A stretch of DNA of 64,000 nt. Origin: Adiantum capillus-veneris (taxonomy: Eukaryota > Streptophyta > Polypodiopsida > Polypodiales > Pteridaceae). The translations under genes were made by a program, and so were the position numbers. The stretch is from NCBI GenBank assembly GCA_014529385.2, contig CM043944.1, positions 170,771,740 to 170,835,739 of the forward strand, read 5' to 3'. Numbering within the stretch: position 1 is the stretch's first letter; each line of letters opens with the position of its first letter. Positions 20,205 to 31,543 of this stretch are shown here, piece after piece. The notes under the pieces were generated by a model, which ran no database searches, had not been told where the DNA came from, and was given only the letters and a program-made list of their open reading frames with translations.

Positions 20205-21505
20205 ATGACTGACAATAACCAAGAGAGTAGAATGAACATTGATAACTTTGATTTTTCACATGAAGGTGCTAATGATAATGCACCCATGTTTGTTAACTAT
20301 CTTGTTACTATGTTTCAATAAGTTATGGGCAACCTTGCTTTGCAAGCCGAAGTTACTCAACAACTTTGTGCTTATGGGATTTCCTTTCCTCTCTAAGAGG
20401 AGAGAGAGCTTAGGAGGCCTCTTGATGCGACCCCCAAAATAAGACTCTCTCCCATACAAGAGGAGGAATCCAAAGAAGGCGAAAGTAATGAATCCCTAAG
20501 TTCCTCCGAAGATGTGGCTCCACGAAGATGGCGGACTAAATGATCACCAACTTCTCCCAAGAGGTAACGGTTAACCCATATTCCTTCTCCTCCTCACTCC
20601 GAAAGGGAAGAGAGGAAACAAAGGAAGAAAAGGTCAAGAAAGAGGTCTCCCTCTTCTCCTTCTTCTTCACCTCCTCCTCTTTCAATGAAATCTATGGCTA
20701 TTCTCCTAGAGAATACAAGAGGGGAGGACATCACAAATATAAATCTACATGGCGAAGGTCCCAAAAGCTCAAGAAGTTCAAAGAGGAAGGAAAAAGTATT
20801 TCTTTTCTCACCTATGATGGCACCTCTGGTGCTACTGACAAAGTATTGGCCTTCATCCAACAATATGTTGTGGCCTTTGGAGACAAGGTCTTCACGGAGT
20901 CCTCCAAGCTATGCCATGTAGCTATGCACTTCCAAAAATTTGCTCGTCAATGGTGGGCTAGCCTTCGTGGTGGCAAAGGCGAAGCCCCAAAGACATGGAA
21001 AACTCTACGAGTTTTCACCATGAAGCAATTCCTTGCAAGTGATGCAAAGGACAAAGTGCTTACCGAATGGCAGAGTTTGAAGCTTCTCCCACATGAGTCT
21101 ATCCACAAATATGTGGACAAGTTTTGTGATTTACATCTCAAGGCTATTGTGTTTTAAAAAATAGACTTTGCCAAGCAAAAATAACAATTACGTGTGGGGT
21201 TACCTAAAGAAATGGCCGAGTATGTCAACTCCCAACGGCCTGGTTCTATCACGGAAGTAATCCACCACTCTATGGTTGCTTTGCACATCAATTTCCAACG
21301 AGGGGCTAAAAGGAATGCCAAGCCCATGGAAAACAAAGATCAAAATGAAGCAAAGAACAATGCTCAAAATTCTTGCCAAGGAAACTCTATCAACAACAAT
21401 AAAGCTAAGGAGAAAGGAGTCTACAAAGGCAAGAATCGACTTTCTCCCAAGGAGTTAGAGCGTTATCGCAAAGATAACTGGCACTTCAAGTGCGGGGAGC
21501 AAAGA
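20205..21505 (+). pseudogene. Gag of the chromovirus
   Basis: The likely start is ATG 20205 (MTDNNQESRM), with stops at 20319 and 20397 and a frameshift before the long open part 20540-21157. The Gag core has FQKFARQWWASLRGGKG, MKQFLASDAKDKVLTEWQSL and HKYVDKFCDLHL, the pattern of plant chromovirus Gag. After one stop it continues in the same frame to a degenerate zinc knuckle near 21480 (FKCGEQR, stop, AYRACPQ). Confidence 0.75.
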
Positions 21506-22090
21506 TAGGCCTATCGTGCTTGCCCCCAAAGAAATGTGTGCAATGAGCCACCTAGAGCCTCTATGGTTGAAGCTCCAAAAGAGGATGCTCATGGCCAAGG
21601 ATTTATCCTTTTCTATGCTTGGGAAAAGATGCAAGATCATGATGCCTTTATTTTGTTTGACCCTAGTTCAACTCACAACTTCATATCCACGGAGTTGACC
21701 ACCAAGCAGGATGGGAGATGCATTGAAAGCCGATGGAGCTATCAAGGGACAAAATGTTTGAGTTACTCCTGTAATTGGAAAATTGAGTCTTCATGTCCAA
21801 AGCTATGTGGACAAAGAGTATTCATCTCGCGTCTCAAACATGAGGATGTTATCGTTGGGGCACCATGGTTTAACTGCATGGCTTCCAACATGAAGTTCCC
21901 TAAAAGGAGAATCTACTTCCCCTATAGGAAAAATAGCATGTACATAGATGCTAATGAGTTGGGGAACACCATATCCCTGGTAAATACGCTTGCTTTTGAT
22001 AAGTCCATGAAAAGCTCTACTTTTGCGTATATGATTTTTGTTAGAGATTCTGTAAATGATTCTAATTTTTTCACAAAGAAACAATAAAGG
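21506..22090 (+). pseudogene. Protease region of the chromovirus
   Basis: The frame has FILFDPSSTHNFIS, the position of the retropepsin active site, where D-P-S-S-T replaces the usual D-S/P-G-[AS]-T. Further on, HEDVIVGAPWF corresponds to the C-terminal D-V-I-L-G-x-x-W motif. The frame stays open to 22085 with a few residues unlike the family. Confidence 0.68.
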
Positions 22091-22189
22091 TAATCATGAG
22101 GAATTAGAGTTGTCTAATTTCCTAAATGGATTCCAAGATGTTTTCATTGATTTCATCCCTAGTGAGCTACCTCCAAAACGAGGGATGAT

Positions 22190-23300
22190 GACCATGCAAT
22201 AGAGCTTCTACCAGGAATCTCACCGCCTAATAAACCTCCTTATTGAGTTTCACAAGCTCTACAAGAGGAGATCATGAGGCAAGTGCATGAATTGGTGGGA
22301 AAAGCGATGGTGAGGCCTAGCTCCTCTCCATTCTGTCCACCATTACTTTTAGTGCAAAAGAAAGATGACACCTATGACGTGTGTCGACTATAGAACACTA
22401 AATAAGATCACTATTAAAAAAACAGATTTCCCGTACTGCGAGTAGAAGACCTATTTGATAACTTACAAGTTTTGGCCTGACAAATGCTCCAGATGCATTC
22501 AAACTCATGATGGACAAAAATCTATAGGCCACTCAAATTCTCTTGAGGAGTACAAGTGACACCTCCAGGTAATCTTTCAATTTGTGAGAGAGAATAAGCT
22601 TTTCATTAATCAAAAGAAAAGTGAATCTTTCCTACAAAAGATTCAATATTTAGGTCACATTATCTCAAAGATGGCACCCGTATGGATCCAACAAAGTTAG
22701 AGGTAATAAAAGGATGGTCTAATCCAAGGAATCTAAAGGAGGTACAAAGATTTATAGGTAATTGTGCATACGATAGATGCTTCATAGAAAAATTCTTGCT
22801 AATAGCAGGCCCATTACATGACTTAATGAAAAATAACGTTAAGTATCATGGACTACAAAAGTGCAAGAAGCTTTTGAGAAGCTTATCTCTCAACTTGTGC
22901 TCACACTACTAGATCTCTCAAAGTCATTTGAGGTCCAATGTGATGCTTGTGGAGATTGCCTTGGAGCTATTTTGCTTCAAGAAGGCATTCCATAGCATAT
23001 GAGAGTCAAAGACTCAATGTCGATGAACGGTTCTTGGGCATATACGAAAAAGAGCTTCTAACTATTCTACATGCCCTTGACACTGGAAAGACTATCTCTT
23101 TGAGACTCTATTCATCCTACGAATGGATCACAAAGCCTCAAGAACTTCATGACTCAAACCTCAAACCAAGTTCTCCAACAAAAAAAGAACGAGGTGGGAA
23201 AATTTTCTTTCACAATTTAAATTTCATATTGCTCACATTACTGGCAAGCACAATCAAGTGGTCGATGCACTTTCACGACGGCCAAGGGTAAATGTGGTAA
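22190..23300 (+). pseudogene. Reverse transcriptase and RNase H remnants of the chromovirus
   Basis: The start of reverse transcriptase is visible (MVRPSSSPFCPPLLLVQKKD, then V-C-R-L, near 22300-22400). It jumps to QMLQMHSN-like sequence at about 22490, with the YxDD region lost. The thumb/connection survives (TKLEVIKGWSNPRNLKEVQRFIG at 22691, here shortened to GWSNPRNLKEVQRFIG). RNase H is broken by shifts but ends with the characteristic HITGKHNQVVDALSRR (about 23235-23285). The polymerase cannot be functional. Confidence 0.75.
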
Positions 23301-23459
23301 CTCATAATGATCTATCTTTTATGATAGATGAGTATGCTAATGACCAAGACTTTAAGCACGTAATTACAGCCTTTGCATTGGGGAAGAAGAAAAGAACCAT
23401 TCACCTTGGAGGATGGCTATCTTCCAAATGGCAATACGTTATGTGTTACTCACCAATAC

Positions 23460-24660
23460 AATAAGAAAGTCATGCATGAATCCCATGCTTCTCATTATGC
23501 GAGGCAAATAAGGATTTCATAATCTACTCTTTGAGGAGTAAAAATGTATTTTTGTAGGTCTACCATGAAAAGTAAACATACAAGAGTATGTTTCAAAATG
23601 CGTGGTATACCAGTTGAAATTTGACATGGAAAGAAACTTGGATTGTTTCAATCAACAGGCTTAGCAAGAAAACACACTCTATGACCGTCAAAAAAGACTA
23701 TTAAGGCACATCAAACGGCAACCCTCTTCAGATCTCAAATTTTCAAGTACCATGGCTTGCCAACATCTATAGTGTTGGACAAAGATCCTAGAATGACCAA
23801 CAATTTCTAGAAGGGTCTCTTTGAGAATCTAGGAACTAGATTAAATTTCTCATTTGGCCTATCATCCACAAATGGATGACCAAAAACAAATAACTAATCT
23901 AACAATTCTTGAATCTACTAAAAGCCTATGTCATGGAAGTAGATCAATGTTCTCCATGAGAGAAGTACCTACCTCTTATAGAGTATACATACAATGACAT
24001 TGTATATACTTCTATGGGGAAAGAACCTTTTGAGGTTAAAGAGGGAAGATCCAAAAGTCCCTTACTATTTAAAGTACATGGGGAGATCTTCACTGTTGAT
24101 GAATATAGCCGAGACTCACAAGAATCTTTTCCAAAGATTAAAGAGGTTATATCCATCTCACAGCAAAGGCAAAAAGGGTTGCTGCTAATAAGCACAAAAG
24201 GGCCTTATCCCTTAAGGAAATTGATTGGGTCTTGCTAAAGTTTCTCAAGGCTTGTCTAAGGCATACTACGGGCAAGGATCCTATGGGCCACCAAGAGTAT
24301 TATGTTAAACTAGCAAAAAGATGCTATGGTCCTTTTTAAATTCTTAAGCCAATCAATGAGATGGCTTATCGATTAAAGTTGCCCAACCATTGGCTCATGC
24401 ACAATGTCTTCCATGAGAGCCTACGTAAGCCTTACAAAAGAGCGGCACCAAATTAAACAAAAGTTGCGGACCCTCCAAAAATTCGAAGATCAAGAAAAAG
24501 TACTTCAATTTGAGTCCATCTCATGACATGAAGACAAGGTATTAAGAAATGGTAAGATTATACAACGATATCTTATTAAGTTAAATAATTATCCTTTTAA
24601 AGATCCTAAATGGATGCAAGGAACCTAGCTTAAGGATAATATGAACCTTGTCAATGCTTG
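23460..24660 (+). pseudogene. Integrase remnants and chromodomain-like tail
   Basis: From about 23460 to 24450, short shifted frames give integrase-like pieces (SLARKHTL, then an MAYRLKLPNHW-like segment at 24360 and HNVFHESLRKP at 24400, the usual end of gypsy integrase). At 24537-24660 follows KVLRNGKIIQRYLIK, then YPFKDPKW and LKDNMNLV. Spacing and aromatic/acidic residues match a chromodomain, which in chromoviruses directs integration to marked chromatin. All three catalytic acidic residues could not be located. Confidence 0.6.
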
Positions 24661-25031
24661 CAATGCTACACTAGAAATGAAAATGCATTTTAAATGAACA
24701 ATATTTTTGTCTTAAGAGACTCATTCTCTTTCTTTTCTTGTGCAAAAAATTTAAGAAGTATGCATGCTTAGAATCATGTTTGTGGTGATGATGTCTCCCA
24801 AACACCAAGTAGAACTTGTCACTCTACTTTGGAAGTATGATATGGACTAAAGAGTAGACATGCTTGCAACAGCTAAGTCTCCCGAGCACCAAATGGATTA
24901 GTCATCCATTTTGGAATGATGTCGTAGGGTAAAAAGGGGTCCTCTATCCACTAAGAAACATGGACTAATGACTAGGCTTTATCTTCTCTACCTCATAGTC
25001 AAGGATGACTATGATTTCAAGAGAGAGGTAA

Positions 25032-25660
25032 TGTCATAAAATCTAATATCTAGCTAACCCAAATGCCTTTCTCATATTAAATTGATCATTTAATGTGGGA
25101 GATAAACGGGAAAAAGAGTTAGAATAGAGACATGTGCTTCTAGACTTATCTCAGCAGAGGACCAAAAGAGAGATGGTTGTATCTCAATAGAGGTCCAAAA
25201 GGATATGGTCTACCAAATAGCAATGTGTAATAAGTGCTTCTAGACTTATCTCAGCATGGGACCAAAAGGAGTGATGATTGCATCTCAATAGGGGTCCAAA
25301 AATAAATGGTCTACCAAAGAGCAATGTGTAATAAGTGCTTATAGACTTATCTCAACAGTGGACCAAAAGGAGAGATGGTTACATCTCAATAGGGGTCCAA
25401 AAGGAGATAGTCTATCAAAGAGAAACGTGCATCTAAGGGAGCTTAAAAGACCTTAGGGTTAGCTCTATTAAAGACCTGCAATGGTTAGTGTTAAAAGTCC
25501 TTTGACCTTATGCAAGCTAGGGCTGAGCTTGGTGAGGTGGGAACCCGACCCAAGCTTGAGACGCTTGTCATGCTTGGTGACTAAGGTGCTTGAGGTGCTT
25601 GTCATGCTTGCTGGACTAAGGTGCTTGAGGATCTTGTCATGCTTGATGACTGTATTGGAT
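25032..25660 (+). repeat. 3' LTR of the chromovirus with 100-bp tandem repeats
   Basis: A purine run (CAAGAGAGAGGTAA, 25018-25031) is directly followed by TGTCATAAAATC. The first 75-100 bases match the start of the solo LTR 18334-19922 (on the other strand). From 25137 three copies of a 100-101 bp unit follow, starting at 25137, 25237 and 25338. At 25564, 25598 and 25633 a 34-35 bp unit beginning CTTGTCATGCTTG is also repeated. The expected LTR end is not found, so the LTR is probably truncated near 25660. Confidence 0.75.
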
Positions 25661-26281
25661 TGGGCAACCGCAATTTAGAGGTTTGGGCAACGTGCGTCGA
25701 TCTTTTCAGATTAACGATCGGATTTTTGGTTGCCAAGATATTGGCAGTTTAAGTTTCACTGGGGGCCAATTTCGTACCAATTTGGTCGCCTCGGTCTAGG
25801 TGCCATCTGGGAGTTTTGAGTTTCATTTAGCTTGCCCCCTCACTTTTCAAATCACAATGACAAATATTTTTTGTGTGTATATGAGGTGATGTAGGTAGAT
25901 CTAACCACATATTTGATTACCCCCCTCCGAATGGGGGGTACCTATCACATTTATGTTCTACACACATCTTGTCAATTGATGTAAAGATTGTCGATGCATA
26001 ATTAGTAACGAGTATGTGGTCCAAGCGCGTTGCTATGGCCAAGAAGGAGGATCATTCAAATTCGGGTAACCCCCCCTCCCCCTTTCTTCAAAGGGATAAT
26101 ATGTGTCATTATTCTTTATGCATCCAATTCAAGATAGTGACAACCATATCATAAATGTTTTATTATGTGCAATAAGGTTTTACATGCTTTATGGTATCAA
26201 TCTAAATCACATCTACGTTGTGCTGCAACAAAAAAGTGCATAGAGAATTGAATGAACATAAACATAAAAGATTGCATGTTT

Positions 26282-26336
<55 letters not shown>

Positions 26337-26972
26337 GCTAAAAGAAAAACAACAATCCACTTCCATTATTGTAAGTAGTCTTTGTAAGCATAACCTAATA
26401 TCGTCTTTAAAGATTTTTGTTTTGAAAGCCACTAAATCTTAACTAACAAAATAGTTGCAACTTCAAAACAACAACCTTCGAGATGTTGAATTTGGTACTC
26501 GTAGAACCCATGGGCCCACACAACGAATGCTCCTACCAAAAGGACAATGAACCTCGTGCAGGGTGTACAATACAATCCTCTAATTCTCATACCTATCCTC
26601 CCTATACGAGTATTCTACATTGGTCGGCAAGCAATCTCCGAGATGGCAAACCCGCATGCGAGCTGAACCTGCACTACGATTCAAAGACAAACTAATGTGA
26701 AAGTATCCTTGGAGTCCTCCAAAAAACTCATGCATTTCCCTGAAAATGTTATTACAATAATAGTGATTCTTGCACGCAAACAAGTTAAGTACAATTAGTT
26801 CAATAACCAATTAAAAAATAAAAAAGCATTGTGCTTCACTGATGTTCCTTACCTAACAACTTCAAAGCTTTCAATAATGTGTACTACATCATGTGTACTC
26901 AGTGGGCCTCTCCAACGAGGTGGATCTACATGAGAAAATTGTCAGTTTGAAGCTGCAAATTTAACAAAAAAT
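25661..26972. other. Unassigned stretch without a recognised gene
   Basis: Nothing here matched a coding pattern I recognise. It holds a G/C hairpin at 25918-25940 (arms TACCCCCC and GGGGGGTA, 7-base loop) and a (GA)n array at 26284-26338. A minus-strand frame over 26460-26700 is moderately open with one stop but resembles nothing known to me. Confidence 0.5.
26284..26338. repeat. (GA)n microsatellite
   Basis: GA repeat of about 55 bases with one GAAAGA interruption. Confidence 0.95.
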
Positions 26973-27189
26973 TGTCTATTGCTAGGGACTTGCTATGAAC
27001 TGTGTGCGAGCCATAGGGCTACAACCACACAATGTGACAGATGCAAACAAGCTCTACGTCTACAGGGTGGTGTGTCACTCACCTCCTTTAATGCTTCCAT
27101 TGAGGGACTCCATGTGCGTGCAGAGAAGAAGAAGCCATTGCATTGTTTCTCGTCTTTCTTCGTGCCGCCGTGCTTGCCAATGATCGGTT

Positions 27190-27281
<92 letters not shown>

Positions 27282-27545
27282 GCTCACAGACAAGCAAGTA
27301 GAGGTGAAGCAAGAGCAAATCTTGCAGGTTGAGAATAATTGAAAACCCTAGTTTACAACCTTATCTAGGGCTCATCTTCCTTTTCACATACGAACATCCA
27401 TATTTTGTTAGACAGTGCTAAATGGGTCTAGTGCGTCTTTCATCGGCGATCACAAGCCTTTTACTAAAAACCTCTTGGACAGACAAGCTCCCGCCCATGA
27501 GTAAACATATGCACTAAATAATAACGGTGACATCATGGTTTAACA
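26973..27545 (-). repeat. 3' LTR of gag-protease element copy 3 with a CT array
   Basis: The plus strand runs TGTCTATTGCTAGGG...GGTTTAACA. It contains about 90 bases of (CT)n at 27189-27279. Flanking-side sequence and the AATAATTGAAAACCCTAG block are shared with the LTR at 56891-58291. The left flank is AAAAT; the matching right flank is lost. Confidence 0.82.
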
Positions 27546-27832
27546 TGTCCCCCTTCCTGATGTAGATTCCGTCCTTGAAAGCTAGTGAGGTAAAGCTCAT
27601 TTGTCAAGGTGGTACAGCATTTGGGATAGATTGTCTGCACAAAAAATTCATTGTGAGAGTATGCAAGCGGAACGTTATGGCAATAAAGCATGAAGGGAAT
27701 ATAAAGTACATGAGGACATGAGTAATTGCAAAGAATTATGAAATGCTACACTGCCATTAAGGATAAATAAATTGCACTTTGATGAAATTTATCAATCAAG
27801 AGTTTTGGGCTTATGGTAAGTCTATCGAGTAT

Positions 27833-29597
27833 GTTGGCCCAATTTTGTAAGCAGCACAAATTAAATGGAATCTGAGGCAATGCTCTGTTGTCTAGCAAGG
27901 CAAAAAACGGCAATGTGGCACGTGGAGGGGAGAGTAAGAGAGAGAGAGGAATGGAGTGGCATTTGCGAGGAGCAGGAGCTGGAGTGCGCGGGGAGGGCGG
28001 CGCAGGGCGATTTTTTTGATTGTGTGTAGCCTCTATGTGTGTCTCTCTCTCTGCCTGTCTCTCTTTGTCTAAGACGCGCACACTGATCGCATGGCGATGA
28101 CTGCAGTGCCAGCCAGTGTTTGTCGCACCTCTCTTGGATGTGGGTAGGCCTGTGGAGGAGCAGGTGCTGCCAGCAATACTGTCTAGCGCAGGCAGCGAGG
28201 TCGGTAGAGGAAGAGGTGGTGCTCTCGAGGGAAGAGAGAGAGGGCGATCCTGTTCCGAGACAGAGAGGGAGGCACTGAGGGAGGAGCTGGTGCTCCCAAC
28301 AATACTGTCGAGCGCAGGCAAAGGGGCCGGTGGAGGACCAGGTGGTGCTGTCGAGGGAAGAGAGAGAGGGCGATGCTATTCCGAGACAGAGTGGGAGGCA
28401 CTGAGGTGGCAAGGAGTGAGCAGCATGCGAGCAAGGATCGAGACTCCACAGGTCTCCATTGCCATACGAGGTAGGTTGTACATGTCATGCGCATGTGAAC
28501 GTCGCGGTAGAGTGACGGTTGGGGTGGCGGATTAGTTTGGAATGGGGGTGCCATAGACCCAGTGTGTCACCCTAATTAAATGAGTGTTTTTCTTGGCAGA
28601 ACATGTTTCTTAGAGCTAACTACTATCAAGTCTCCAAAACATGATATGGGTTGATGTATACCGGTCAAATTTCCCGACGTATATTGGTCAAATTTCCTGA
28701 GTTGGAAAGTTGCCATCGCCTTAGAGCTACCCATATGTTTTGCCCTGAGGGATTGGGACCAGAGGTAGGAATCTCAAGAGATTTGATGAAATGGAAATTG
28801 AGAAAGAGGACCTAGTATGGTGGCCCAATTTTGTAAGCAGCACAAATTAAATGGAATCTGAGGCGATGCTCTGTTGTCTAGCAAGGAAAAAAACGGCAAT
28901 CCGGCATGTGGAGGGGAGAGTAAGAGAGAGAGGAATGGAGTGGCATTTGCAGACGCGAGGAGCAGAAGCTGGAGTGCGCGGGGAGGGCGGCGCAGGGGGA
29001 TTTTTTTGATTGTGTGTAGCCTCTATGTGTGTCTCTCTCTCTCTCTGCCTGTCTCTCTTTGTCTGAGACGCGCACACTGATCGCATGGCGATGACTGCAG
29101 TGCCAGCCAGTGTTTGTCACACATGTCTTGGATGTGGGTAGTCCTGTGGAGGAGTAGGTGCTGCCAGCAGTACTGTCTAGCGCAGGCAGCGAGGCCGGTG
29201 GAGGACGAGGTGGTTCTCTCGAGGGAAGAGAGAGAGGGCGATCCTGTTCTGAGACAGAGAGGGAGGCACTGATGGAGGAGCAGGTGCTCCCAACAATACT
29301 TCCGAGCGCAGGCAGCGAGGCCGGTGGAGGACCATGTGGTGCTGTCGAGGGAAGAGAGAGAGGGCGATGCTGTTCCGAGATAGAGAGGGAGGCACTGAGG
29401 CGGCAGGGAGTGAGCAGCATGCGAGCAAGGATCGAGACTCCACAGGTCGCCATTGCCATACGGGGTAGGTTGTACATGTCATGCGCGTGTGAACGTCGCG
29501 GTAGAGTGACGGTTGGGGTGGCGGATTAGTTTGAAACAGAATCTTGCTAAGTAATCAATTAATGGGGGCGCCATAGACCCAGTATGTCACCCTAGCA
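27833..29597. repeat. Large direct duplication (about 750 bp units, 990-bp period) with nested minisatellite
   Basis: Unit A (27833-28575) and unit B (28822-29597) are highly similar from GGCCCAATTTTGTAAGCAG to ATAGACCCAGT[AG]TGTCACCCTA. A unique spacer of about 245 bp separates them. Each unit contains two copies of a GC-rich repeat of about 125-130 bp (around AGCGCAGGCAGCGAGG and GAGGGAAGAGAGAGAGGGCG). Open frames of 100-200 codons occur on both strands but are low-complexity and follow the repeat, so I do not call genes. It could be a tandem segmental duplication or an unusual terminal-repeat element with a tiny centre. Confidence 0.8.
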
Positions 29598-30106
29598 TAT
29601 AGTATGGCTAAGGTTAAAACAACTACTCTAATAGTAGCAAAGTTAGGAAGATGATATAATTGCAAGACTCCCCAATTGTGCCTTTGAGCTTTGATTAGCC
29701 AACTCACTCTCACAACTCCAAACAAGAGCTTTAATTTTTCACTTTAAGCTTAATGGAAGTATTTTTCATGTCATTATCATTTTGTTTTTAATTCAAAATT
29801 ATTTTCCGTGTGTGGTTCTTTTGTATGTCCGAGCCTTTTTGCTTTTCAAAGAAAAGCGCCCACACTGGAAACCTTTAGGGCTCTAGTACCATAGACAATA
29901 CATGTGAGTGAGGGACCAAATCAAGCCGGGATTTTTCTTCCAACTTAAGATTTTACCTTTCTGGTACTTTTTCTTTTTGCTTCCATGTCTTTTGTTGTTG
30001 AAGTGAGCAAGCTTCTCTATGCCTAAAACACTCCTAAGGTCTCAAACACCTAGATAATTTTACCAACTAGGACTAGTGGTCAAGTAAATGAGTTAACCTA
30101 AAAAGT

Positions 30107-30971
30107 ATGATGGAAATGTTCAATATGTGCCCATGAGGCCACAAGGACAACCCACGTAAAGATATCGGCCTATTATGGTCCAACACAAAGACCACCGATG
30201 GGTATGGAAAGACCACAACCATTGTTGGGTCAACAACCTTCATATCCTGGAAATAATGTAGTGCCTGTAAAGTACATTCATTCAGAAGGACTCATACATG
30301 AACAAGCACTAGTGCCTGTTACACCTTATGTTGAGCCTAACCCATTTACAGTAATGGTAGAAGGAGAGTGGTATAATTCACATCCACCATCAATGGAAGA
30401 ACCTGTGACTTATGCTACACCAGAGGTTATACCGATGTACTATGTAGCTAATCAAGGTGTTAGACCTCCTACAGTAAAACCCATGATTAATCCAGGATTG
30501 GAAATTGCCATAACTATGGTGCAGATAATCAATGCCCAAAACCTGATAAGAACATTAAGCCAGTTGAAGTTTTTTGTACACAATGCTGCAAAAAAGGTGG
30601 ACACTTCCTTGAAGACTGTTCAAAAAAATCCTCTAAACAAGGGAAAAGCAGTGGTGAATGTAGTCCAAGTGATACCTAGTAGCTCTTCGGAGAGTGAACC
30701 TATTGTTCCAATCAAGGTGATAACTAGAGCCCAAAAGCTAAGAAAAAGAAACATAACTCCTCTGATGAATCAGATAATACTAAAAAATCCTCTTAGAAGA
30801 CCAAGAAAAGAAGAAGCCGAAGGTAAGAGATGAGAAAACAGAAACAAAAGGAAGAAATTGAGAAAAAGCCAAGAAATTATTCAAGGAAAGAGTGAAAGAA
30901 ACTGGGAGTGAAATCAAAGAAACCACAATGAAATCTGGGGGATCAATTTTGGTAGAATTTTTTGTTGATCT
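30107..30971 (+). pseudogene. Gag C-terminus and degraded knuckles of gypsy copy 2
   Basis: A frame from 30198 to 30831 matches the Pro- and Met-rich Gag region of copy 1 (YVANQGVRPPTVK, here near 30441). Where copy 1 has two zinc knuckles, small deletions have scrambled the Cys/His pattern. The Lys-rich stretch and linker start follow up to the insertion point at 30971. Confidence 0.68.
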
Positions 30972-31543
30972 TGTGCGCGTATGTCGCACGTGTCAATGCA
31001 AGGAACTTGCTGATACACCGTGTAAGAGCCACAAATGGCTCCAAGCACACAACAAGCCTAAACTAGTAAGCTCAAAGATGGCGATGGTGTGTCACTCACC
31101 GCTCTACGCTTGCTGTCGTGGAGGATTCCTCGCCGTGAAGAAGAGGGAGATGTTGCTACGCCGCGCTTAACCGCCTCGCCGCCGTCCTGCTGCCGCAATG
31201 CTCGATCGCACACTCTCTCTCTCTCATGCATACATACACACACACAAGGAGATGAAGAAGAAGAAGATGGAGATGGAGCAAGAGCACTCTTCAATTGCAC
31301 AAATGAGAGAACGAGTGAATTTTAGGTTTATTTGACTTTTATATGAGTTCGCCCCATTCACACTTGGGCGCCCATGCTTAGCCAACTAATCCCTTGAATG
31401 TTCTAGTTAGAGTGCGCCTCTCATTGATGATCACTCTTACCCTTTTCCTATTGGACCGACAAGCCCGGTACCTAACTCTACCAAGTAAATAATACAACGT
31501 CCGTCGTAGGTGATAGGGTGGCCGTGAGCAGTGAGGGTTAACA
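30972..31543 (-). repeat. 3' LTR of gag-protease element copy 1
   Basis: The plus strand runs TGTGCGCGTATG...GGGTTAACA. In sense orientation it has a TATA motif CATATAAAAG at 31336-31345. A short CT/CA-rich tract (31205-31245) stands where other copies have long CT arrays. Confidence 0.92.

Larger units (their letters stand above)
19951..25660 (+). mobile_element. Decayed Ty3/gypsy chromovirus with 3' LTR
   Basis: On the plus strand, in order: leader (19951-20204, no gene), Gag, protease, fragments of reverse transcriptase and RNase H, integrase remnants, a chromodomain-like tail, a polypurine tract (25018-25031) and a 3' LTR from 25032. No 5' LTR or primer site is visible, so the left end is truncated at the junction with gypsy copy 1. 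Stops, frameshifts and deletions are frequent, including loss of the polymerase active-site region. The element is dead. Confidence 0.8.
26973..30106 (-). mobile_element. Gag-protease-type element copy 3, only the 3' part left
   Basis: The 3' LTR (26973-27545) begins and ends like that of copy 2 (56891-58291). The minus-strand polypurine tract that follows (27546 on, plus strand TGTCCCCCTTCCTGATGTAG) matches copy 1 at 31544. The noncoding block 29811-29958 matches 32093-32242 of copy 1. Between them lies a large duplicated insert (27833-29597). No Gag coding sequence remains; similarity ends at about 30106, where gypsy-2 begins. Confidence 0.75.

Noticed and set aside
24014-24238. Overlapping short ORFs in the chromovirus integrase region as separate genes
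   Set aside because: They fit remnants of one decayed integrase and lie in the expected order.
25137-25440. Regularly spaced repeats resembling a CRISPR array
   Set aside because: Units are directly adjacent with no unique spacers, in a plant LTR; it is a tandem repeat.
27746-29529. ORFs of 120-199 codons on both strands in the duplicated GC-rich block
   Set aside because: They overlap on opposite strands, follow the repeat units and are Ser/Leu/Arg-rich low complexity.
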